From NCBI GenBank assembly GCA_949317995.1, contig OX439043.1, positions 62,327,339 through 62,391,338 of the forward strand: 64,000 nt of DNA. Reading direction: 5' to 3'. Position numbers and translations under genes: made by a program. The first letter of the stretch is position 1; each line of letters starts with the position of its first letter. The notes beneath the pieces were generated by a model. It had not been told where the DNA came from. It saw only the letters and a program-made list of their open reading frames with translations, and ran no database searches. This DNA comes from Acholoe squamosa (lineage: Eukaryota > Annelida > Polychaeta > Phyllodocida > Polynoidae). Positions 10,371-20,200 of the stretch are shown here, one piece after another.

Positions 10371-13281
10371 CGAGGTCATATTACAATGGAACTGTAGAGG
10401 TGCTAGAGCCAATAGAGAAGACCTTGAACTTCTCTGTGCAGAATTCAAACCATCTGCAATATCCCTACAAGAACTTAAGGTAGCAGACTCTAGCCCCCTT
10501 AAAATGAAGGGCTACAACATATACTCCAAGATACCTCCAACAGAAACACCATCAGGGGGAGTAGCCATCATGGCCTCAGTAAATTACCCACAAAGGGAGG
10601 TTAGTCTCGACACAGAGCTTCAGGCAGTGGCAATAAACATCACTATCAATGAGCCAATCACCATCTGCTGCATATATCTCCCACCCAAAGAGAAGATACT
10701 CTACACTGACATAAGCAAAGTGATTCAACAACTTCCCACTCCCTACATCCTCATGGGTGACTTTAATGCCCACAACACCATCTGGGGATCCCAAAAATGT
10801 GATGAAAGGGGGACAACTATTGAAAGGATACTAGACCGCAAATCATTATGCATCTTCAACAATAAAACACCCACATACCTCCACCCAGCCAGTGGGACCT
10901 ACAGCTATATAGATCTAACCATAGGTCACCCAAACATCTTTGCCGACTATGGATGGAGTGTTCATGATGATCTTTGTGGAAGTGATCACTTTCCTATCAT
11001 CCTAAAAACTCAAAAACATAACAACAACAACAACCAAAGGAACCCAACATGGAAAATACAAAGAGCTGACTGGGATGAATTCCAGAAACTCTGTGAAACT
11101 TCCTTCCTGCCATGGGAACATGTGGCTGAGGAGAGGGACGCCATCCAATACTTTACAGATACCCTTTTGGAGATAAGCAAGATGAGCATCCCGATAACAT
11201 CAAAAAAGCCCTCCAAAAAATCTCGTCCATGGTACGACGACAAATGCAAAGCAGCTCGGAAGGAACGCAAGAGGGCCCTCAGAAAATTTAACAACAACAT
11301 AATCCCAGAAAACATGTACAACTTCCTCCAGACAAGGGCGAAAACCAAATTAACGCTGAAAACAACTAAAAGAGAATCTTTCCAAAATTATGTTAAATCT
11401 CTCCCCTTGTCCAAATCCATGAAAAAGATCTGGCAAGCAGTAAATAGAATGAAAGGTAAGGCCAACAACCCAACAATACACCACCTGAGAGTTGGGGGCG
11501 AACCCAAAAGAACAAAGCAAGAAATTGCAAATGCACTGGCGAACCAATTCCGCAAAACCTTGTCAATTGAAAACTGCAGCCACACATTCCTGAGACATAA
11601 AGAAAGAGAAGAATTACACAAACCCAACTTCTCCTCAGATAATAAAGAGAACTATAACCTAACTTTTAACATTGGTGAATTGAAACATGCACTGAATGGC
11701 TCAAAAGACACGAGCCCAGGACCGGATGAGATCCACTACCAAATGCTGAAACATCTCCCTGCCAATCAACTGAACCTGCTACTGGATATCTTGAATGATA
11801 TCTGGGTAAATGGGAAATATCCTAGATCTTGGGCAGAGGCATTGGTCGTACCCATCCCGAAACCAGGAAAAGACCACAGTGAAGCCTGTAACTATAGACC
11901 CATAGCAATGACAAGCTGCCTTGCCAAAACTATGGAAAGAATGGTGAACAACCGACTGATGTGGTACCTTGAGTCTAATGATCTCATGAATCCACTTCAG
12001 TCAGGATTCCGGAAAAATCGTAGCACGACAGACCATCTTGTCAGGTTAGAAAGTTACATCAGAAAGGGATTTGCAAATAATGAACATGTGGTTGCCATCT
12101 TCTTCGACCTGGAGAAGGCCTATGACACCACATGGAAACATGGAATCCTGAAAGACATTCACAAACTAGGGCTCCGTGGAAGGCTTCCCATGTTTGTATC
12201 AAAATTTCTTGCCAACAGAGTATTCAGTGTACGCCTTGGCACTACTCTCTCAGACAGAGTAGAACAAGAAATGGGTGTCCCCCAGGGCTGTGTCCTCTCT
12301 GTGACCCTGTTTGGCATAAAGATTAATGAAATAACCAAAAACTTACAAAATGACATCAATTGCTCTTTGTATGTGGATGACTTTGTCATTTGCTACAGAT
12401 CGAGGCATATTCAAACTATTGAAAGAAAGCTTCAACAGGCCCTGAACCACCTTGGAACCTGGAGCTGCCAAAACCGCTTCAAGTTCTCACAGACCAAAAC
12501 CACCTGTGTCCACTTCTGTCGCAGAAGAGGATGTAGAGAAAAACCAACGCTCCACCTCCAGAACACGGCACTTGAAGTCAAAGAAGAAGTGAAGTTCCTG
12601 GGGCTGATATTTGACAGACTACTCAACTTCAAACCACACATCAAATACTTGAGGAGGAAATGTCAAAAAGCCATGAATCTCCTGAAAGTGCTTTCCCACA
12701 CCGACTGGGGTGCCGACAAAGAAACATTACTGATCTTATACAGGGCCTACATCCAGTCAAGACTAGACTATGGCTCTATCGTATATGGATCAGCTTGCCC
12801 CAGCTACTTGGACAGGTTGAAGCCTATCCAGAACCAGGGACTGAGATTATGCCTGGGGGCATTCCGTACATCTCCAGGAAAAAGTCTAGAGGTGGAGGCA
12901 AACATCGCCCCCCTTGAGCTTAGGCGAGAAATGCTGTCTATGCAGTACGCAGTTAAAGTAAGATCAAATAAAAGAAACCCAACATATGAGACACTGTTCA
13001 CCGAAAACAATTCAGTGTACAGGAAAAAACCGAACATGACCCAACCATACTCGTACATAGTGAAAAGACCTATGAAAGCAGCAAAATTAGATGTGATCAA
13101 AACCAGGGAGATAAAACCACCCGATAATCCCCCATGGCTACAAATGAAACCAAAGATCATCTTCACCCTGTGCAAAAACAAAAAGGCAGAAACAGACTCA
13201 GTGACCTTTAAAGATCAACTCCATGGGATAGAAAAAGACCATAGTGAACACCTGGCGGTTCTAAGGAGGGTGACAAAGTAG
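10360..13281 (+). CDS. LINE ORF2: endonuclease and reverse transcriptase
   Basis: This 973-codon frame encodes the enzyme that nicks the target and copies the RNA into it. The endonuclease domain fills residues 1-225, with the N-terminal Asn motif (QWNCRGA), the GDFNAHN motif near 132 and SDHFPI near 207. The reverse transcriptase follows: IPKPGK near 498, QSGFRKNRST, FFDLEKAYDTTW near 580, GVPQGCVLS, the catalytic YVDD near 671, and FLGLIFD near 746. The frame has no ATG near its beginning. The first codon of the endonuclease region is reached through GTG at 10360 or by coupling to the ORF1 stop. It ends at a TAG just before where RNase H should continue, so the C-terminus is cut off. Confidence 0.92.
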   Translation: MEDNEVILQWNCRGARANREDLELLCAEFKPSAISLQELKVADSSPLKMKGYNIYSKIPPTETPSGGVAIMASVNYPQREVSLDTELQAVAINITINEPITICCIYLPPKEKILYTDISKVIQQLPTPYILMGDFNAHNTIWGSQKCDERGTTIERILDRKSLCIFNNKTPTYLHPASGTYSYIDLTIGHPNIFADYGWSVHDDLCGSDHFPIILKTQKHNNNNNQRNPTWKIQRADWDEFQKLCETSFLPWEHVAEERDAIQYFTDTLLEISKMSIPITSKKPSKKSRPWYDDKCKAARKERKRALRKFNNNIIPENMYNFLQTRAKTKLTLKTTKRESFQNYVKSLPLSKSMKKIWQAVNRMKGKANNPTIHHLRVGGEPKRTKQEIANALANQFRKTLSIENCSHTFLRHKEREELHKPNFSSDNKENYNLTFNIGELKHALNGSKDTSPGPDEIHYQMLKHLPANQLNLLLDILNDIWVNGKYPRSWAEALVVPIPKPGKDHSEACNYRPIAMTSCLAKTMERMVNNRLMWYLESNDLMNPLQSGFRKNRSTTDHLVRLESYIRKGFANNEHVVAIFFDLEKAYDTTWKHGILKDIHKLGLRGRLPMFVSKFLANRVFSVRLGTTLSDRVEQEMGVPQGCVLSVTLFGIKINEITKNLQNDINCSLYVDDFVICYRSRHIQTIERKLQQALNHLGTWSCQNRFKFSQTKTTCVHFCRRRGCREKPTLHLQNTALEVKEEVKFLGLIFDRLLNFKPHIKYLRRKCQKAMNLLKVLSHTDWGADKETLLILYRAYIQSRLDYGSIVYGSACPSYLDRLKPIQNQGLRLCLGAFRTSPGKSLEVEANIAPLELRREMLSMQYAVKVRSNKRNPTYETLFTENNSVYRKKPNMTQPYSYIVKRPMKAAKLDVIKTREIKPPDNPPWLQMKPKIIFTLCKNKKAETDSVTFKDQLHGIEKDHSEHLAVLRRVTK

Positions 13282-14042
13282 GCTATGGAGTACACACGCC
13301 ATATGGCAACCTGAAAAGAGGCCTCCATCCCAAAGCCAGCATTTTCACGGCAGAGGCTAGCGCCTTGCTACATGCTCTAGAATATGCCAAGATATCAACT
13401 CACCAGAAATTCATTGCTCTGTCAGACTCCAAGTCATGCCTTGAAGCAATGAACCAATATGAACCAAACAATCCTTTGATACAAGATATCAGGGACAAAA
13501 CCAACAACCTTGAGAAAGCAAAGAAAGATGTGGTTTTCTGCTGGCTGCCGAGCCATATTGGCATAGACGGAAACGAGGCAGCAGATGAAGCAGCAAAGTC
13601 AGCACTGAAACTGACACCTCGAGAAGTGCCAATCCCACACAGGGACCTGACATCAACCATCAAGAAATATGTGAAACTGAAATGGCAAGCTGACTGGAAG
13701 AAGCAGCATGAGAACAAGCTACACTCCATTCAGCCTCAACTGAAAGGAAAGGGTGAAAAAAGAAAACTATCCAGATCAGACGAAGTGAAACTAACACGTC
13801 TACGAATTGGCCACACAAGGCTTACACACGAACACCATCTGAAACGTGAAGCCCAACCAATGTGCCAAGAATGCAAGACTGAACTCACAGTTAAGCATAT
13901 CTTGCTCAACTGTCGAAGGACTGCAAGCAACAGAAGAAAATATCTTAAAAATGCAACAACACTGAAAGCTGTCTTCAACACAATAGAAACAAAAGAACTC
14001 CTGAACTTCCTCAAAGAATCAAACTTATATAAGTACATATAG
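13248..14042 (+). pseudogene. RNase H domain plus CCHC tail, out of frame with ORF2
   Basis: This frame continues the retrotransposon polyprotein after a frame break. It shows RNase H motifs: the Glu in TAEASALLHALEYA, the Asp in ALSDSKSCLEAM, and His/Asp in WLPSHIGIDGNEAADEAA. A C-terminal knuckle, CQECKTELTVKHILLNC, lies near 13865-13915. The segment that should carry the first catalytic Asp is missing: the sequence goes straight from the ORF2 linker into the strand after it. This looks like a short non-triplet deletion. The domain normally removes the RNA strand after first-strand synthesis. In this copy it would be neither fused nor complete. Confidence 0.85.
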
Positions 14043-14417
14043 ATCATACATACATATAATTTAATAAAAAAAAAATAAAAAAAAAAAAATCGAAAAATGG
14101 CTGGTCCGTTGGTGTCAGGATAATGTGACCGACCGGGTGATGTGTCTACAGTTTGCGACATGTTACCTGCGTGAGGCAGCACGATAAAGAGGGGCCTTGA
14201 GCCACAAGTGGTATTTCACCGCTACGAGCCGTGTCCCACTGCTACAAGCAGACTCATAAATATATGCACGCGCGCACACACACCCACCCACTCATATGCG
14301 CAAACCCGAGGTAGGCCTGCAGCCTACCATTACTATTGAATAGTTCAAAATTCTTGAATGTCTGAGTTCCTCGATGGCCCCCGGACGTAAAACTAAACAA
14401 ACAAACAAACAAACAAA
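14043..14417 (+). other. 3' UTR and (AAAC)n tail of the retrotransposon
   Basis: An A-rich tract (about 14064-14090) is followed by unique sequence and a short CACA stretch. The element ends in ACTAAACAAACAAACAAAC. A short repeat tail rather than poly(A) is common in I/Nimb relatives. The right target duplication follows at 14418-14428. Confidence 0.75.
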
Positions 14418-14428
14418 TCACCCCAATA
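14418..14428 (+). repeat. Right target-site duplication of the retrotransposon
   Basis: TCACCCCAATA is identical to 8310-8320. Confidence 0.85.
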
Positions 14429-14789
14429 AACTTCCACTGAATTTATGTTTTGAACAAAATATATTCTGGGACTATTGAAACACTCCTAGTCATCATTCTG
14501 ATACCAAATATTAATGGGTTTGGCCCCTCTTTCCCTCACCCTTGGAGCCAAATTCCTCAAAATAACTAAGTTCAGAAGGAACTATTTGGCCAGTAATCCC
14601 TGACGTGGTCCGATTTAGGGTGGTGACAACATAAACAGACCCTGCCAACTCTTCCAACATCAGTCCTTCCACATAATAGTTGCATTACAGTTTGGTGAGG
14701 GTTATGCTGGCTTACGACAGCACCACTTCCCTCTCGCTCTGCTGCTGGGACAGGAAGGCCTCCAGCCCGGTATTTGAGCCATCAGTATC

Positions 14790-15215
14790 TAACAAGACCT
14801 GTCCCTCCTCCTGGGGAATTCCTAGTATCACTCCCAAGGTCACTCACACACTGCTACCAGCCTCCCAGATCACTCGCAACCTCCTGCTGGCCTTCCTAGG
14901 ATGCTCGCACACCATCGCCGTAGCCCCTAGATCACTGGCAACCTCACACCAGACCCCCTAGATCCCTCACATATTGCCGCCGGACCCCCTGGATCATGCG
15001 CATCCTCCCACCAAACACACAAGTATGCAAGTGACCTAGGGGGTCAGGTGGGATATCCGAAGTGATCTACAGGGTCTCGTGGAAGGTTGCAAGTGGTCTA
15101 CAAGCTACACAGCAGTGTCCTAGGGTGGCCAGTAGGAGGTTGCAAGTGATTTGGGGCAGGTAGCAGTGTGCGAGCATCCTAGGGGGTCCAGTGGGCGGTT
15201 GCAAGTGGCCTAGGG
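14790..15215. repeat. Degenerate ~40-bp repeats arranged as a palindrome
   Basis: The left half repeats words such as CACTCGCAACCTCC and CCTAGGATGCTCGCACAC. The right half (after about 15020) repeats their reverse complements, for example GAGGTTGCAAGTG and GTGCGAGCATCCTAGG. The two halves could fold on each other. It is non-coding. Confidence 0.65.
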
Positions 15216-15231
15216 TGTTTGGTGGGAGGGT

Positions 15232-16720
15232 GTGCCCCCCCCCGCACCAGAGGCGCGGAGAATTTTCGTGCCCCTCTTTGATCTATACCGGTAGTTGCCC
15301 GCTGGCTTTTTTGCTAAAAAGAGGGTATATTTTTTTAGTCCCCCCTGAAGAGTGGTCAATTTTTAGCCCCCCTCGGGAGGGGTCTGAATTTTTTACGCCC
15401 CCCTCAAACCTACCAGCCCCCCCCAGGTAGAATTTTTGACCCCCTCTGATGGGGGGGTCAAAATAATTTCACCTGTTTTCAGTGGAAAACCTTGCGCATT
15501 AACTATTAAAAGGGCACGTTTGCACACGATTTTTGTCATTAAGTTGTAAGATAATGATCACTCCCTTAGAAGCTCCAAAATTTTTTAGACCCCCATCAGC
15601 CTGATCCAGTCCCAACCTGCAGATCAGGAGGGGTCTGATTTTATGTCCCCCTCCCCTTAACTCTTGAATCAATTCTTGTTGGATGGATGTTCGGGTAAGG
15701 CGGGGAGTGTTGGGTGGATGTTTGGGTTAGGCGGGGAGTGTTGGGTGGATGTTCGGGGTTAGGCGGGGAGTGTTGGGTGGATGTTCGGGTTAGGCGGAGA
15801 GTGTTGGGTGGATGTTCAGGTTAGGCAGGGAGTGTTGGGTGGATGTCTGTGTTAGGCGGGGAGTGTTGGGTGGATGTTCGGGTTAGGCGGGGAGTGTTGG
15901 GTGGATGTTTGGGTTAGGCGAAAAGTGTTGGGTGGATGTTCAGGTTAGGCGGGGAGTGTTGGGTGGATGTCTGTGTTAGGCGGGGAGTGTTGGGTGGATG
16001 TTCGGGTTAGGCGAGGAGTGTTGGGTGGATGTTTGGGTTAGGCGGGGAGTGTTGGGTGGATGTTTGGGTTAGGCGAAAAGTGTTGGGTGGATGTTCAGGT
16101 TAGGCGGGGAGTGTTGGGTGGATGTCTGTGTTAGGCGGGGAGTGTTGGGTGGATGTTCGGGTTAGGCGGGGAGTGTTGGGTGGATGTTTGGTTTAGGCGG
16201 GGAGTGTTGGGTGGATGTTCGGGGTTAGGCGGGGAGTGTTGGGTGGATGTTTGGGTTAGGCGGAGAGTGTTGGGTGGATGTTCAGGTTAGGCGGGGAGTG
16301 TTGGGTGGATGTCTGTGTTAGGCGGGGAGTGTTGAGTGGATGTTTGGGTTAGGCGGGGAGTGTTGGGTGGATGTTTGGGTTAGGCGGAGAGTGTTGGGTG
16401 GATGTTCGGGTTAGGCGGGGAGTGTTAGGTGGATGTTCAGGTTAGGCGGGGGGTGTTCAGTGGATGTAGGCCTACAGCTAGTACAGGGTGGCAGGGTCGG
16501 AGGGATGTAGGGGTTAGATGGCAGATGAGAAATTACGAGGTTGGCAGATGAGAAATTACATCTTTTCCTTCATAGAGGTACTTTAGACAATCTCACTGCT
16601 CTGGCTTCAACTGAAAGTCTTTCCCGGAATGTAAATTGTAAGATTGGAGAGACAGCTCGACATCTCTTTCAAAAGCCATGCTTACGGTTCGTGTACACAT
16701 GCGTTCTGTTTACCATATGT
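15232..16720 (-). repeat. Composite repeat, right inverted copy
   Basis: This is the reverse-complement counterpart of 7135-8052: a truncated Harbinger-like part (15232-15565), a linker matching 7531-7634, an expanded 31-bp minisatellite, and the word TGCTTACGGTTCGTGTACAC near 16679-16698. Its outer Harbinger end is missing. Confidence 0.75.
15685..16470. repeat. 31-bp minisatellite, ~25 units
   Basis: Units read GGGTTAGGCGGGGAGTGTTG plus GGTGGATGTTC. A variant unit with GTCTGTGTTAGG recurs at multiples of about 31 bp (near 15843, 15967, 16122 and 16309), so short blocks of several units were duplicated together. Confidence 0.92.
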
Positions 16721-17207
16721 GCGCCGTGGGCGGTGCTTAGCGTGTGACGTCAGGAAAGTAGTCCGGTAGGTTCGGGCAGAGACGAGGTTAGGAGTCGCTG
16801 CCCGGGAGAGTGACTTAGACTGTCTAGCTTCTCTCCCCCTCCCTTACACCACTACCACCCTCCCTGCACTGTAAAAAATGTGTATTGAACTTACACTGTC
16901 TACCTTGTCATAATCTTAAACCTTTGAGGCCAACTGACATTACTCATTTGATGTACTGATGAGCATATTGTCATAAAGGACAGGGACTTAGCACTCAGTG
17001 CTACGACTGTGACATTTTATTAGTTCAGTATGGGAAGCTCACTGCACAGTCCTCATAATTGGCTGACCATGACCAAATATAAGCATGCCCTGTTTATATA
17101 GCCAGGTCACTATCCCATTTTAAATCAGTATAACTTGGGGGATCGGCAAAGTTCAGATTGTGTCATGTGAGTTTTGTTCAACACTCCTCTTAACATCTGC
17201 TTCACAG
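16721..17207. other. Non-coding DNA before the split gene
   Basis: ACTGTAAAAAATGTGTATTGAACTT (16868 on) recurs near 6834 in the same orientation, so a short dispersed repeat is present at both sites. No exon was recognised here. Upstream exons of the next gene may be missing from this reading. Confidence 0.4.
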
Positions 17208-20200
17208 TAGCCAAGGCTCTACCTGCCCCAACAGATCAACAGATGGAGACAGTAGACGACCTGCTGAATGAAGCAGCACCAGTTGAAGTGCCCCAGCAAC
17301 AAGAGAATAGCATTGGTGTACCAAATATGAGTGGCGAGTTCTGATTAATAATGTTTTTGTATGTTAACATAAAGTTGAAAAGAAGGAATGCAAAAAACTC
17401 CAAAAAAGCAAACTTTTGCGTTTCCCATGTCTAAGCTATATATAGACTTCTATGAGGCCATTGTACTTGGTCCTTTCATAATCTACTATAACCACGCACA
17501 CACTACAGCTTCTGTTATTGATATTATCAACTAAAGTGACTCCAGTACTGCCTACCACAGGCACACTTATTGCTCTCTCCTTACCTGATGTATTCAAATA
17601 ACGCCCCCCCTCCCAGGCCAGAGGCTCAGAGAATTTTTGCGCCCCTCTTTGACTAAACAAACAAACAAACAAACATGATGAACAGTTCAACTAGTGCCAT
17701 TCTTTTAATCAAAGAAAAGCAAAGATATTGTAAATGTGCCTTCTATATGACTTTCAGCTGGTCAGGATGCTTCCTCAGGGATACCTGTGGAAAGTGCCGT
17801 TGCTGATTTCTTATTTTTTTTAAGTGCTGTTCAGCAAACACAGCAATCCAATGATTCATCTCATATGGAGTCAACACCTGGGACATATATGACAGGAACT
17901 GGTATGTACCAGCAGTTGTGCTCTAGCCATTTTTGACTCAAAATCTGCATATAAGGCACAGCTTGTGGTCAAGGGCAAACCCCCTTGCCCCTGACCAGAA
18001 AATAAGGAAAAGTTTGGGTTGTGCCTTAAGCACTGGTTCCACAGGCATTCAATAGGTTGGAATATTATTGCAAAAGAATAGGGAAAAAAATCAGTCAGAT
18101 TTCCAGAAATTCACCCCTCAATGGCAGTGGTACTAGTACTTTAAATACAGGAGACGATTTTTTCACTTCAGAAGAAAGCTGAATGACCCAAAATGTAGTT
18201 GTAGATGCCTTTTTGCATTTCTCTCTCCAATTAGGGGCACATTTCATATATAAGATATATAAGCTGCCTCATGTTTAATGGTCTTAGACTCCTAAATCGA
18301 GCACAGTCACATAAGACTTTCTTACAATGACATGGGGACATCTATAAAAAATATGCCCTCTCTGGTTTTGCTGCTTACAGTTGAAGATCAGCTGCCAGTC
18401 ACACCAGCTTTACCTATTCTCATATGCATGAGAGAACCAGACACAGGTGCGTTATGCATTTTTATTCTAACTAATTCTCAGACACTGTGAAATTTTAGAT
18501 TTGTCCATTACGGAGTAGTGATGCGGTTTGATATGCATGTATGTAACATGTCAAATCTTAACAGTTTATCAGCTGGGAGGTGGGTTACTTATTAGACCCA
18601 AGTTTTGAACTCTGGTCTACAATAGGACTATCTATACACCCCTAATTCCAAAGATAACATATCTGATGTGGAAAAGCCCCCTGGACTGACATTTGTCTGT
18701 TTTCTTTTTTTTATAGGTAGTGAAAGCTTAATACAGTAAAATTTCTTTACAACGAATCCTGTTACAACAAATTTTCGTTTACAACAAACAAATTACATTG
18801 TCCCAAATCAGCACCATACATTTCTATAGTAAAATAATCCCCTTACAATGAACTTCATATGATGTAAAATCTTTTACAACGAATTTTTCATGGCTGATAC
18901 TGGCCTTACAATGGCTTCAAAAGAATCTAGGGATTTTGTTTGGCTGTTTCACCCACCTCTGGTACCCTTTGAAGAGATCAGAGAGGTGTTAGGGGGTGTG
19001 ATAGAGCTTCTCTGTCCGCCACCATTGAGCTTTGGGCGGCAGGAGGGGTAGAGGGTGTGATAGGGCTTCTCTGCCTGCCACCATTGAGCTCTGGGTGGCA
19101 GGAGCGGTAAGGGAGGGGTAGGGGGTGTCATAGGGCTGCTCTGCCCGCCACCATTGAGCTCTGGGCGGCAGGAGGGGTAAGGGAGGGGTACGGGGTATTT
19201 GCTGACCCATAATGTACAGTCGGCCCTTGGTTCCTCGAATATCAGCGGTCGCCACAAAAATGTTCGAGGTGTCAAGTTATCTGAGGAGATAAAACTGGGG
19301 TGGCTGTAGTCTGGTTGGGAGTGGGAGCGGTGGGGGGGAGGGAGCTTTTCTTTTTTGTTGGTGGTGATGTAGACATGGTAAAGGTTCAAAGTGCAATGAC
19401 TGATAGAGAGTGTGAGCAGCTCACTTCAGCAGCTCACTTCAGACATTACAAAATAAATGCCCTCACCGTCAAAGTGTTGTCATCTAGTTGTATATAATGC
19501 CCACTTTGTGTCAAACCAAATGACAGGAAATGATACCAAACATCAAAGCCCACACTAAACTCTAGACTCTTAATTCCTCCCCCACCCCACTCCTCCGTAA
19601 TGCCAGACTGCTAAGAGATATGGCCTCCATGGCAACAGTCCCCATCACTTTCAAGTGCCGACACCCCCATCTCCCACACTCCTCTCTCTTCCCTCTTGTA
19701 CAACCACTATCTGTGTGAGAACCACTCTATGTACATGTAGTACTACACTAAGAGGCTGACCGTTTAATTTCTATCTGAGTAAAAATAACACCATATGTAA
19801 CAAATTCAGTGTGTCAAAAGATTATCAGTACTAGATTCCCTCTTACATTAAGTGAATCAACATTACTTGTGTGCATTAATGTGTTGAGGGAAAAGTTTGT
19901 GGTCATTTACACAGAGAGTGGTTGTACATCCCTCCTGCTATCACCACTCACTGATAGTAACAGGGATAGTATTGTATTCCAAATTGTGACCAAGCTCACT
20001 CCATCCTCCACCAAGGGGAGGTGTCCACGGACTCACAGAGTGATAAATTGTGCTGATAAAATATACAGCTCCGGTCTCTGAAACTTTATACATCTCTTTT
20101 TTTTTGTTCGAGGATGTGAGTCCTGTTTTAGTACTTAAGCTATTAAATTGATAGGGGAAATCCATCTGAACTCGAAGTAGTAAGATATCTGAGGAAGTGA

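Larger units (their letters stand above)
8321..14417 (+). mobile_element. Full-length I/Nimb-type non-LTR retrotransposon
   Basis: This 6,097-bp LINE has a 139-bp 5' leader, ORF1 with three zinc knuckles, ORF2 with an apurinic-type endonuclease and reverse transcriptase, an RNase H segment, a 3' region of about 370 bp and an (AAAC)5 tail. An exact 11-bp target duplication borders it. The domain order EN-RT-RNase H and the gag-like ORF1 place it in the I superfamily (I/Nimb relatives). This is inferred from layout, not from a tree. The long intact ORF1 and ORF2 suggest recent insertion. A frame loss at the RNase H junction probably makes this copy defective. Confidence 0.9.

Noticed and set aside
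16541..16747. 68-codon + strand frame as a start exon of the split gene
   Set aside because: It lies in the inverted composite repeat, and no suitable phase-1 donor follows it.
19300..19497. Short frame inside the inner pogo/Tigger-like element as a transposase remnant
   Set aside because: It has no DDE-like or helix-turn-helix motif, and its residues look random.
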